Of a DNA stretch of 13,893 bases, positions 7,457 to 13,893 are shown piece by piece. The stretch comes from JBFGCM01 sp041581135. Its GTDB lineage: Bacteria > Actinomycetota > Acidimicrobiia > Spongiisociales > UBA5794. How positions within the stretch are numbered: the first letter of the stretch is position 1; the number at the start of each line of letters is the position of its first letter. The position numbers were made by a program, and so were the translations under genes. The DNA lies in assembly GCA_041581135.1 (NCBI GenBank), contig JBFGCM010000096.1:1-13893 (forward strand), read 5' to 3'. The notes beneath the pieces were generated by a model. That model did no database searches, was not told the DNA's origin, and saw only the letters and a list, made by a program, of their open reading frames with translations.

Positions 7457-8367
7457 GGCGCATCGAGAAACGACAGCGCCAGCTTGGCCATCTCACCACC
7501 ACGGGTGATGATCGACTCGTGGCCGCTGCCGATGAGCTCCACGACCTCGGCGCCGTCCAGCAGGGACGCCAGTTCGTATTGGTCTGCGGGGCGCACCAAC
7601 GCGTCTCGGGTCGGGATGATGACGAGGGCCGGCTGGCGTAGCTTCCCCACCCAGCTGCGAGAGTCGAAGCGCCAGATGGCGAATCCGCCCTCGTAGTACA
7701 GGGTCGGGTCACGATCGAGCAACTCCTGCCACAGCCAGCGACTGTGTTGGGGGGCGACGCCGCCGACGCGACGCATGAACTCGTACGAGATCCGTGCCCC
7801 CTCGATCATGCTGATGCGGGCCACACCCCGGGCCAGCCAGAACACGACCTTGGCGAGCCCGCGCCGCACGGCGATGGGCCGGGCCGCGGTGCCGCCCAGG
7901 ACCAACTTGGTCACCAGCATCGGGTGCCGCTTGGCGAGGGCTTGGGCAACCATCCCTCCCATGGAGTAGCCGAACACCGGCACCGGCCCCAGCCCCAATG
8001 CGGTGATGGCGCCGGCGACCTCGTCGGCGACGTCCTCGATGCTGTACCGGCCGCGCGTCCAGTCCGACTTGCCGTGATTGCGTTGATCGATCATGTACAC
8101 GCGGTATCGCTCGGCGAGCACGGGTGCCACGTTGAACCATGTCACCTCGGAGTCATAGGCCCAGCCATGGACGAGGACCAGCGGGGGCGCGTCCTCCGGA
8201 CCCAGCACACGGACGAACACCTCGCGATGGCCGACGAACACGGTCCGGCCCGGGGCATACATCGGTCGTTCCTGCACACCGGGGAAGCGCGGCGAGCTCT
8301 CCGGTCCGAACAGCCGCCACGCCATCCACCCGGCGCCGGCATACCTCAGGAGCCTTCTGATCCGCAT
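7453..8367 (-). CDS. Alpha/beta hydrolase
   Basis: The 304-residue product carries a full alpha/beta-hydrolase catalytic set. The oxyanion-hole HGW is at ~67-69 (LVLVHGWAYDSE), the nucleophile elbow GYSMGG has S135, the acid is D255 in IPTRDALV, and H283 lies in GSGHES. The N-terminal ~20 residues are basic then hydrophobic (MRIRRLLRYAGAGWMAWRLFG), possibly a membrane-associating helix. The MIDQRNHGKSD block after strand 4 is typical of haloperoxidase/esterase-like members. The substrate cannot be told. The start is ATG 8367, with GTG 8373 as an alternative; both begin just after the stop (8379) of the ferredoxin gene, so the genes are likely co-transcribed. A longer in-frame N-terminus to 8514 overlaps the ferredoxin gene and is low-complexity. 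Confidence 0.87.
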   Translation of the reverse strand: MRIRRLLRYAGAGWMAWRLFGPESSPRFPGVQERPMYAPGRTVFVGHREVFVRVLGPEDAPPLVLVHGWAYDSEVTWFNVAPVLAERYRVYMIDQRNHGKSDWTRGRYSIEDVADEVAGAITALGLGPVPVFGYSMGGMVAQALAKRHPMLVTKLVLGGTAARPIAVRRGLAKVVFWLARGVARISMIEGARISYEFMRRVGGVAPQHSRWLWQELLDRDPTLYYEGGFAIWRFDSRSWVGKLRQPALVIIPTRDALVRPADQYELASLLDGAEVVELIGSGHESIITRGGEMAKLALSFLDAP

Positions 8368-8378
8368 GAGCACCGAGG

Positions 8379-8846
8379 TTAGGCAGCGTCGGATGGGCCG
8401 GTGCCGTCCGGCATGGCATCGACTGCGAAGACGAGGTCCGCCACCGGACGGCCTCCGATGAGGTGCTCTTGGATGATGCGTTCCATCGCTGCTTCGTCCA
8501 CCGAGTGGTACCACACCCCATCCGGATACACGACGGCGATCGGTCCCTGTTCACAGATGCGCAGGCAATCGGCTTTGGTGCGGTAGACGGTGCCGGTGCC
8601 GGGTTCGGTCGCAGCGGGCGCTTCGCCCCGGTCACGCCACGGTGGCGGGGCCGAGGTGAGATCGAGCTCCTTGAGACGTCGTTTCGTGTACTTCCACACG
8701 GCGCTGGAGTGCTCGTACGTGGAGCACTTCGGTGTGGTCTGCTCGGCGCACAGGAACAGATGGCGGCGCAGGCCGCCGATCGAGAGCGCTGAGGCGATGG
8801 CCTGTAGGCGCTCGGCCGGTGCGGCACCGTCGGATCGTTCCGTCAT
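8379..8846 (-). CDS. Thioredoxin-like [2Fe-2S] ferredoxin domain protein
   Basis: The 155-residue protein resembles the thioredoxin-fold [2Fe-2S] ferredoxins (Aquifex Fd4/NuoE-like family). It has HLFLCAEQTTPKCS with two cysteines (C33, C41 counting from the chosen start), a central helix and a charged linker. The second pair follows in TKADCLRICEQGPIAVVYPDG (C94, C98), then WYHSVDEAAMERIIQEHLIGG, the usual C-terminal helix of the family. It is a probable soluble electron carrier; the partner is unknown. ATG 8846 is preferred over GTG 8855 because AAGGTGG (8858-8852) sits at a good Shine-Dalgarno distance. It follows the MFS gene by 28 nt and precedes the hydrolase by about 10 nt. Confidence 0.87.
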   Translation of the reverse strand: MTERSDGAAPAERLQAIASALSIGGLRRHLFLCAEQTTPKCSTYEHSSAVWKYTKRRLKELDLTSAPPPWRDRGEAPAATEPGTGTVYRTKADCLRICEQGPIAVVYPDGVWYHSVDEAAMERIIQEHLIGGRPVADLVFAVDAMPDGTGPSDAA

Positions 8847-8851
8847 CGGCA

Positions 8852-8858
8852 CCACCTT
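8852..8858 (-). promoter_or_regulatory. Ribosome binding site of the ferredoxin gene
   Basis: AAGGTGG read on the minus strand, 5 nt before ATG 8846. It decides in favour of that start over the GTG at 8855, which lies inside the site. Confidence 0.55.
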
Positions 8859-8874
8859 GGCAGACGCGCCGGGA

Positions 8875-10065
8875 TCACGGACCGGTCACCCCCACGGGAG
8901 CCTCGCGCCGCCGTGGTGCTTCCCGGATGGCGGTGGCGGCGGCAGCTGCGAGCAGAAGGAGCAGTGCGGAGGCCAGGAACCCCAGGGCGAAGTTCCCTCC
9001 CTCGACCAGTGCCGCCAGTCCGAGCGGCCCGAGTATGAGACCGATGTCACCGGCGGCGCGATAGAGCCCGACGCTGGCACCCGTGGCACCGGGAGGAGCC
9101 AGGTCACCGGCGAGGGTCGGCGGCGGCACGGCGGCGAGGGGGTTGACCAGGCCCAGGCCCACCGACACGACCAACAGGCTCCAGAAGCCGGCGCCCAGGG
9201 CAAAGGCAGCCACGCCGATGGCATCCAACAGCAGCCCGACGACGAGAATCGGTTTGCGGCCGATACGGTCGACGAGCTTGCCGACGGGGTTCAGCGACAC
9301 GAGGTTCGCCAGGGCTCCCGCCGAGAACAGCCAGCCGATGAGTCCGACGTCGAGCATCAGCTCTTCGCCTGCGAACAACGGCAGCACTGTGATGCGGGCG
9401 CCTCCACGCATCACGAAGAGGCTGAACGTGACGAACAGCAGAGCGAGGTAGCGGGGATCGAGCAAGAGCTTGCCCGCCAACCGGTACAGCTCACCCAACG
9501 ACTTGCGCTCCATGGCGACATCGCCGACATACCTCACGGCCACGATGGCCACCACCACCCCGATCCCCGCATAGAGCCAGAAGGGCGTCCGAAAGTCACC
9601 GAGGGATGCCGCATACCCTCCGATGACCGGGCCGACGGCGATGCCGCCGAGGAGGCCCATCTGATAGCGAGCCATGGCACGGCCGCGCTCCTCGACCGGT
9701 GTGGTCACCAGCAGGTACTGCATGGCGGCGGTGGCGAAGGCGGCAGAACCGGCACCCTCGACGAACCGGCTCAGCAGGAGGACCGAGTAAGTGGGTGCGG
9801 TGGCCGCGGTGACACTCGAGACCGCGATCACTCCACCGCTCCACGTCATCATCCGCCTTGCGCCGAGCCGATCCACGCTGGGCCCTCCGAAGAGGTCGAA
9901 GACCAGCCGGCTCACCGCGAACACCGAGACCAGGGCCCCGGCGGCGGTTCTGCCGACACCGAACTCCCTGGCATACAGCGGCACGATGGGCGCAACCAGC
10001 GTCAGGCCGAGCATCACCAGGAACACAGCGAGCACCAACACCCGGCTTCGGTTCGGGGACGTCAC
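8875..10065 (-). CDS. Major facilitator superfamily transporter
   Basis: A 396-residue membrane protein with about twelve hydrophobic segments in two halves. Motif A appears in the first half as GGPSVDRLGARR (after TM2) and in the second half as NPVGKLVDRIGRKP. Glycine-rich TM5 (GLLGGIAVGPVIGG) resembles motif C of drug:H+ antiporters, so an efflux role is plausible but unproven. The start is GTG at 10065 (VTSPNRSRVLVLAVFLV), overlapping the TGA of selD as GTGA. In-frame sequence upstream to 10422 lies within selD and is low-complexity, so it is rejected. The tight coupling with selD makes a link to selenium or redox handling worth considering, though this is inference only. Confidence 0.9.
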   Translation of the reverse strand: MTSPNRSRVLVLAVFLVMLGLTLVAPIVPLYAREFGVGRTAAGALVSVFAVSRLVFDLFGGPSVDRLGARRMMTWSGGVIAVSSVTAATAPTYSVLLLSRFVEGAGSAAFATAAMQYLLVTTPVEERGRAMARYQMGLLGGIAVGPVIGGYAASLGDFRTPFWLYAGIGVVVAIVAVRYVGDVAMERKSLGELYRLAGKLLLDPRYLALLFVTFSLFVMRGGARITVLPLFAGEELMLDVGLIGWLFSAGALANLVSLNPVGKLVDRIGRKPILVVGLLLDAIGVAAFALGAGFWSLLVVSVGLGLVNPLAAVPPPTLAGDLAPPGATGASVGLYRAAGDIGLILGPLGLAALVEGGNFALGFLASALLLLLAAAAATAIREAPRRREAPVGVTGP

Positions 10066-11120
10066 CGAACGTGGATGCGGCTTTGGGGACCGTCGGCCGT
10101 CGAGCGAGGGACGATCTCCCCGATCTGGGCGATGGTGGACACCCCTTCGGCGGCGAGCGCCGCCTCCAAAGCGGGAGCGAGCGCAGGGGGCACCGTCATC
10201 AGCAGGCCACCGGAGGTCTGCGCATCCGCCAAGGCGATCTGACGTGACCGGTCGACGCCGGCAAGATCGGTGAACCCTGAGGCAGCCGCCAGGTTGCGTT
10301 CCGTGCCGCCCGGGACCGTTCCGGACTCGATGAGCGCGAGCACCCCATCCAACAGGGGTACCGCATCGGCATCGATGGCGGCCGACACCGCAGCTCCGAC
10401 GAGCATCTCGTGAAGGTGCCACAGCAAGCCGAATCCGGTGACATCGGTGGCCGCGGTCACGCCCACTCGCGTCATGGCGGCAGCAGCCGCCGCATTCAGA
10501 GTGGCCATCGTCTCCACCGCCGTGTCCCGCTGGGAAGGCGTGGCCGTGCCCCGCTTGATGGCCGTCGAGATGATGCCCGTCCCCAGCGGCTTGGTCAGGA
10601 ACAGGCGATCCCCGGGCTTGGCACCGGCGTTGGTGACGATCTCGTCGGGATGCACGGTCCCGGTCACTGCCATCCCGTACTTGGGCTCGTTGTCGTCGAT
10701 ACTGTGCCCACCCACGATGACACAGCCGGCGGATTCGAGCACGGCGGCGCCTCCGGCGAAGACCTCGGAGAGCAGGTCCAGCGGCAGGCCCTTCCGGGGC
10801 CAGGCCGCCAGCTGCAGGGCGGTGAGCGGCGTGCCGCCCATCGCATAGACATCGGACAGGGCATTGGCCGCGGCCACCCGGCCCCAGTCGTAGGCCTCGT
10901 CGACGATCGGCGTGAAGAAATCCACGGTCTGGACCAGGGCCAGATCAGGCGTGATGCGGTATACGCCGGCATCGTCGGCGCCACCGATCCCAACCAGGAG
11001 ATCGGGATGGCGGGCAGCAGCGAGTTGTCGCAAGGGGCGCAGGACCTGCGCCAGCTCGTCCGGAGCGAGCTTGCACGCTCAGCCGGCGCCATGAGAGAAC
11101 GACGTGAGTCGCACCTCCAT
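10062..11120 (-). CDS. selD: Selenide, water dikinase containing selenocysteine (SelD, Sec at residue 14, UGA recoded)
   Basis: SelD makes selenophosphate from selenide and ATP, the selenium donor for Sec-tRNA and selenouridine. Read from ATG 11120 through one in-frame TGA (11081-11079), the protein has 352 residues and opens MEVRLTSFSHGAG-U-ACKL. This aligns with E. coli RLTQYSHGAGCGCKI: Sec14 matches catalytic Cys17, C16 matches Cys19 and K17 matches essential Lys20. The rest carries the expected ATP/metal residues: DDAGVY (D49/D50), TVDFFTPIVD (D67), AAANALSDVYAMGG (N86, D90), GGHSID (~137-142), TDVTGFG, and PGGTERN. A conventional TTG start at 11033 would remove the whole catalytic loop. 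GGAGG lies 5 nt upstream of the ATG, and a SECIS-like hairpin follows the UGA. The gene overlaps the MFS gene by GTGA and follows the thioesterase by 37 nt. Confidence 0.95.
11036..11052 (-). promoter_or_regulatory. Candidate bacterial SECIS hairpin in selD
   Basis: On the minus strand GGCGCAG (11052-11046), loop GTC, and CTGCGCC (11042-11036) form a perfect 7-bp stem. If the top pair opens, the loop is GGTCC, close to the GGUCU apical loop of E. coli fdhF, which is also flanked by GCA and GC bases. The loop has a G in its first position and starts 33 nt after the UGA. Both match what is known of SelB-binding bacterial SECIS elements (stem of several base pairs, G at the loop start, loop roughly 16-37 nt past the UGA). 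Confidence 0.75.
11053..11071 (-). promoter_or_regulatory. Second hairpin directly after the selD UGA
   Basis: AGCTCG (11071-11066), loop CTCCGGA, CGAGCT (11058-11053) form a perfect 6-bp stem between the UGA and the distal hairpin. Below an A-G mismatch it could be prolonged by GTGC/GCGC pairing, which would compete with the distal stem. Its loop does not begin with G, so it is the weaker SECIS candidate; it may form the lower part of the element or an alternative fold. Confidence 0.45.
11079..11081 (-). other. selD: In-frame TGA recoded as selenocysteine in selD
   Basis: The + strand reads tca, TGA on the minus strand, in frame between GAG and ACKL of the SelD active-site loop. Conserved SelD sequence continues on both sides of it, which excludes a simple stop; a base-call error Cys TGC to TGA is the main alternative. 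Confidence 0.9.
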
Positions 11121-11122
11121 GC

Positions 11123-11130
11123 TCACCTCC
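11123..11130 (-). promoter_or_regulatory. Strong Shine-Dalgarno of selD
   Basis: GGAGGTGA on the minus strand, with GGAGG ending 5 nt before ATG 11120. It is the best ribosome binding site seen in the window and fixes the start upstream of the in-frame TGA. Confidence 0.85.
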
Positions 11131-11157
11131 CACTGTCGACCTAGACGCTTGGCTCTC

Positions 11158-12000
11158 TCAGTGTATGGGTGTCACCTGCGAGAGCACCTTCGCGATCTGG
11201 CGGGACTGCGCCACCAGCATGCCCCGTTCGTCCCACAGCTCGCCGTCCTCCTCGAGGTGGCCGCTGACCACGTACCTGGTCTGGAACCGGGCGCGAATCC
11301 ATCCTGGCACGGGGCGAGCCCGCACATGCACCGTCAATTCGATGGTCGGAACCCACTGCGGCCCGATCAGATTGAACACGGGAGGTGGCATGGCATCCGC
11401 GAACGTCAGCAGTGCCAGGGCGTCCGGCTGCCGACCATCGGCCAGGCGCATCCACGCCTCCAGGGTGGGCTCGCCACCCCCGCCGCCGAGCATCCCGGCG
11501 AACACTTCGCGATCGAAGCGCCACTCGAATCGCTTGGCGATCTCCGGAAGCGCCTCGACGCCGTCCGCCGGCTCCAACTCCTCCGGGGCCGGCAGCGACT
11601 GCGGAGGAGGGGCCGGCATCGAAAACCCGCTCTCGTCGAACTCGGTGAAGGCACCGAGCACCCGCAACACGGTCTTGCCTTCTTGCCGCATGACGCCCTC
11701 GACGTTGGAGACGGACGCCCCACGTTTGATCACCGAGCCCTCGAGGGTGACCTGGCCGGGGCGGGCCGGGCGCAAGAAATGGCAGGTGACCGAGAGCGGG
11801 TCGGGATGGCTGACGAGGCTGCCCAACGCTCCTGTCATCAGCGAAAACAGATACCCTCCATTGGGAACGGTGCCAACGTTCCACGCCGCAGAGACCTCTG
11901 CGTTCCAGGAAGCGGAATCGTCGTCGCCGCCGGTGCGCTCGACCGCAATCGCACCGTCGAATTCATGGTGTGCATATCGGCCGTCGGCGTTGTGTGACAT
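11158..12000 (-). CDS. Double-hotdog acyl-CoA thioesterase family protein
   Basis: This 280-residue cytoplasmic protein has the TesB-like/4HBT_3 double-hotdog pattern. The first hotdog shows SAAWNVGTVPNGGYLFSLM and PDPLSVTCHFLRPARPGQV. The second shows EAWMRLADGRQPDALALLTFADAMPPPVF, PTIELTVHVRARPVPGW and the closing DERGMLVAQSRQIAKV. Relatives hydrolyse acyl-CoA thioesters; the chain length acted on here cannot be inferred. ATG 12000 (MSHNADGRYAHH) is preferred over 12039, because family similarity begins there. No Shine-Dalgarno is visible. TAACCT ends 8 nt before the ATG and could be the -10 box of a leaderless transcript. It is the first gene of the minus-strand block, divergent from mgtE and 37 nt ahead of selD. 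Confidence 0.85.
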   Translation of the reverse strand: MSHNADGRYAHHEFDGAIAVERTGGDDDSASWNAEVSAAWNVGTVPNGGYLFSLMTGALGSLVSHPDPLSVTCHFLRPARPGQVTLEGSVIKRGASVSNVEGVMRQEGKTVLRVLGAFTEFDESGFSMPAPPPQSLPAPEELEPADGVEALPEIAKRFEWRFDREVFAGMLGGGGGEPTLEAWMRLADGRQPDALALLTFADAMPPPVFNLIGPQWVPTIELTVHVRARPVPGWIRARFQTRYVVSGHLEEDGELWDERGMLVAQSRQIAKVLSQVTPIH

Positions 12001-12063
12001 GACAGAACAGGTTAGGGCGGCACGCGACGATGGCCCCATTGGGCCGTATTCGCTTTTTTCGAC

Positions 12064-12091
12064 TTTACGTCAGCAACAGATCGGGTACATT
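12064..12091 (+). promoter_or_regulatory. Candidate sigma-70-type promoter for mgtE
   Basis: TTTACG (12064-12069), a 16-nt spacer and TACATT (12086-12091) match four of six bases in each box. They lie in the AT-richest part of the 267-nt divergent intergenic region. Transcription would start near 12098 and give a leader of ~170 nt. Confidence 0.35.
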
Positions 12092-12099
12092 GCCGTTGT

Positions 12100-12174
12100 C
12101 TGGTCGGAAACGACCGGCTTGGCAGGCCCCCTCGTCCCCCCTGGGGGGCTTGCTGTTTCTGGAGCAACCGCTCC
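12100..12174 (+). promoter_or_regulatory. Structured 5' leader of mgtE (three consecutive stem-loops)
   Basis: Hairpin 1 (12100-12117) is a 7-bp stem CTGGTCG/CGACCGG closed by a GAAA tetraloop (one G-U pair). Hairpin 2 (12122-12153) pairs GCAGGCCCCC with GGGGGCTTGC over ten base pairs around a 12-nt loop. Hairpin 3 (12161-12174) is GGAGC-AACC-GCTCC. No U-tract follows, so these are not plain intrinsic terminators. The conserved bases of the M-box magnesium riboswitch were not recognised. The rest of the 12001-12267 gap shows no gene. Confidence 0.4.
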
Positions 12175-12267
12175 CACTTCCGAGGCCGTTGTCGCCGCCC
12201 CGTCGATTCGTGTTGAGGCGCGAGCTGGGTCGACGCCGTCGCCCGCCAGGCCGATAGGCTCCCGACG

Positions 12268-13635
12268 GTGAAGTTCCGACTCCTCCGCCCGCGCGACCTC
12301 GCCCAAGCGCTCCGGGAGTTGGCGCGCCGTCATCCCGAGGAAGCGGAGCAGTACCTCGACACCCACTTGACCGAGTGGGGGGCACTGGCCGACGCCGTCC
12401 CCCACGACGCCGCAGACATCCTCGAAGCGCTCCCCGACGACAGCGCGGCGGACCTCATCGTCGACCTGGACCCCGATGACGCGGGCGACGTCCTCGACGA
12501 GATGGCGCCCGAGAGTGCAGCCGACCTGCTGGAGGAGCTGACGCCGACGCAGGCCGCCGACCTCATCTCGGAGATGACGCCGACACAGGCAGCGGACGTG
12601 GTGGGCGAGCTCGACGATCCCGCCCCGGTGCTGGCCCAGCTCTCCGAACCGATGGCTTCGGCCGTGGAACGATTGCTCCAGCACGCCGCCGACTCGGCGG
12701 GCGGTCTCATGATCACCGAGGTGGCCACGCTTCCCATCGGAATGACCGCCGGCGAGGCCATCGAGGCACTGCGCAGACTCTCCGAAGAGGCAACCGTCAG
12801 CTACGTGTACGTGATCGATGATGACGGTCGGCTCCAAGGTGTCGTGTCCTTCCGGGATCTCGTGTTCTCGCGCCCCGGCACCGGCCTCGACGAGGTGATG
12901 GTCGCCAACCCGGTGAAGGTTCGCACGGACACCGACCGGGAGATCGTCTCGGAGCTGATCCAGCGCTACCACCTCCTGGCGGTGCCGGTGGTCGACGAGG
13001 CCGACCGGCTCGTGGGCGTGGTCACGGTCGGCGACGCCATCCAGGCGGTGGCGGAGGAGGCCACCGAGGACATCGCGGCCCTGGTGGGCGCAGGTGCCGA
13101 GGAGACCGTGTTCACCCCGGTGCGGGTGTCCGTGCGGCGCCGGCTGCCGTGGATCCTCACGAACATGGTCATCGGATTCGTGCTGGCCACCGTCATCGCC
13201 CGTTTCGAGGGAGTGGTGGAACGCAATGCGGTCCTCGTCGCCTACCTGCCGATTGCCCCCTTGTTGGGCGGAAACAGCGGAGCGCAGAGCCTTGCCGTGA
13301 TCATCCGGGCTCTCGCGCTGGGTCACATCCCTGCACGGGGAGCTCGCCAGGTCATCCTGCGCGAGGCCGGGATCGGACTGACCAACGGCCTGGTCATGGC
13401 GATCGTGACCGGTGTCATTGGAGCCTTGTTCTCCGGCAGCACCGAGGTCGGCATCGTGGTGGCGGTGGCCGTGTTCATAGGCATGATCGTGGCGTCCGTG
13501 GTCGGCTCCGGCATCCCGCTCCTACTGGAGCGCCTCGGGCAGGATCCCGCACTGGCGGCGAACATCTTCTTGACGATGTTCACCGACCTGGTCGGCTTCG
13601 GCGCCTACCTGCTCACGGCGGCACTGTTGTTGTAG
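12268..13635 (+). CDS. mgtE: Magnesium transporter MgtE
   Basis: MgtE is a Mg2+ channel gated by intracellular Mg2+. The 455-residue product has the whole architecture. An N-terminal superhelical domain (~1-135) is rich in DAADILE/QAADLI helices, including the near-duplicate TPTQAADLISEM/TPTQAADVVGEL at 92-115. CBS1 (~145-203, with SAGGLMITE) and CBS2 (~209-265, HLLAVPVVDEADRLVGVVTVGD) follow. The membrane domain (~290-455) has five helices, with the pore signature PLLGGNSGAQS (331-341) and DPALAANIFLTMFTDLVGFG (426-445). The conserved acidic residue D440 corresponds to the ion-coordinating pore Asp. The start is GTG with only a weak upstream purine run. The gene is divergent from the thioesterase; its TAG is 1 nt from the convergent HD-GYP gene, with no terminator between them. 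Confidence 0.96.
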   Translation: MKFRLLRPRDLAQALRELARRHPEEAEQYLDTHLTEWGALADAVPHDAADILEALPDDSAADLIVDLDPDDAGDVLDEMAPESAADLLEELTPTQAADLISEMTPTQAADVVGELDDPAPVLAQLSEPMASAVERLLQHAADSAGGLMITEVATLPIGMTAGEAIEALRRLSEEATVSYVYVIDDDGRLQGVVSFRDLVFSRPGTGLDEVMVANPVKVRTDTDREIVSELIQRYHLLAVPVVDEADRLVGVVTVGDAIQAVAEEATEDIAALVGAGAEETVFTPVRVSVRRRLPWILTNMVIGFVLATVIARFEGVVERNAVLVAYLPIAPLLGGNSGAQSLAVIIRALALGHIPARGARQVILREAGIGLTNGLVMAIVTGVIGALFSGSTEVGIVVAVAVFIGMIVASVVGSGIPLLLERLGQDPALAANIFLTMFTDLVGFGAYLLTAALLL

Positions 13636-13636
13636 C

Positions 13637-13893
13637 TCAGGCGGCCGTGCTGTCGGCGTCCAACAAGAGTTCGCCGATTGCGTCGACCACCATCGGATCG
13701 AACTGCGTGCCGGCGTTCAACTCGAGCTCGTCCAAGGCCTCGGATCGCGCCATCGCGTCACGGAACGGTCGGGACATGGTCATGGCGGTGAAGGCGTCGG
13801 CGACCAACAGGATGCGCGCCAGCAGTGGGATCTCGTCGCCTTGGAGGTTCCGGGGATAGCCCTTGCCGTCGAAGCGCTCGTGGTTGGCGAGCA
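13637..13893 (-). CDS. HD-GYP domain protein, C-terminal part (partial)
   Basis: The last 84 residues before a TGA at 13639-13637 are visible; the 5' end lies beyond the window. They hold ANHERFDGKGYP (the GYP half of HHExxDGxGYP), GDEIPLLARILLVADAFTAMT, SRPFRDAM and GTQFDPMVVDAI. This is the typical end of an HD-GYP phosphodiesterase, a family that hydrolyses cyclic-di-GMP and relatives. The first His of the HHE triad is Asn here, so metal binding may be altered. The sensory or receiver domain expected upstream cannot be seen. Confidence 0.88.
   Translation of the reverse strand, partial: LANHERFDGKGYPRNLQGDEIPLLARILLVADAFTAMTMSRPFRDAMARSEALDELELNAGTQFDPMVVDAIGELLLDADSTAA

Noticed and set aside
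8875..8877. Other TGA codons as recoded Sec sites (ends of the MFS, thioesterase, RNase H and hydrolase genes)
   Set aside because: Sequence after these TGAs shows no continuation of the family and the proteins already have full length.
10062..11033. SelD as a 323-residue protein starting from TTG
   Set aside because: It lacks the catalytic Cys/Sec loop and Lys, has no proper Shine-Dalgarno, and homologous sequence continues upstream through the TGA.
12001..12267. tRNA-Sec (selC) or an M-box riboswitch in the divergent intergenic region
   Set aside because: No T-loop GGTTCGA-like sequence, TCA anticodon arm or acceptor pairing was found on either strand, and the M-box conserved bases were not recognised.

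Overview
This is a GC-rich window (clearly above 60% by eye). Gene density is high, there are many GTG/TTG starts, and stop/start overlaps of the form GTGA or TTGA are common. Several features suggest an actinomycete, plausibly an uncultured member of the Acidimicrobiia: a secreted Pro/Thr-linker cupredoxin-like protein, a secreted SpoIID-type protein whose GHG motif sits at the N-terminus, a heme A synthase with the paired-cysteine motif, and an acyl-CoA-type phosphotransferase. That placement is inference from gene content, not a phylogenetic result.

Layout. Bases 1-366 (+) hold the 3' end of a secreted cupredoxin-like protein. It converges, with a 5 nt gap, on a long minus-strand block covering 372-12000. 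Read in the direction of transcription (right to left), that block is: double-hotdog thioesterase; selD; MFS transporter; thioredoxin-like [2Fe-2S] ferredoxin; alpha/beta hydrolase; zinc-ribbon RNase HI; secreted SpoIID/FG-GAP repeat protein; ctaA; ctaB; a divergent Lgt-family protein; an APH-type phosphotransferase. At the right, mgtE (+, 12268-13635) is transcribed divergently from the thioesterase. Its stop lies 1 nt from the stop of a convergent minus-strand gene, whose HD-GYP C-terminus runs off the window at 13893.

Main discovery. The selD gene is itself a selenoprotein gene. A conventional reading starts at a TTG (11033) and gives a SelD lacking its catalytic N-terminal loop. Reading upstream through one in-frame TGA (11081-11079) restores the missing 29 residues, from an ATG at 11120 with a strong GGAGG Shine-Dalgarno. 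They include RLTSFSHGAG-U-ACKL, which aligns with the E. coli SelD active site RLTQYSHGAG-C-GCKI. A perfect 7-bp hairpin with a G-first apical loop begins 26 nt after the UGA. Its loop lies 33 nt after the UGA, within the usual range for a bacterial SECIS element. The organism should therefore decode UGA as selenocysteine, although no selA, selB or selC is visible here.

Other notable points. The Lgt homologue has lost residues aligned with E. coli Lgt Tyr26, His103 and Asn146 and carries a repetitive acidic tail. RNase HI carries an N-terminal CxxC...CxxC ribbon that is retained only if a TTG start is used. The SpoIID protein ends in seven Ca-loop repeats, with 150-bp DNA periodicity over four full-length units. 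The mgtE leader contains three consecutive stem-loops. ctaA and ctaB form a translationally coupled heme A pair, and selD and the MFS gene are coupled in the same way.
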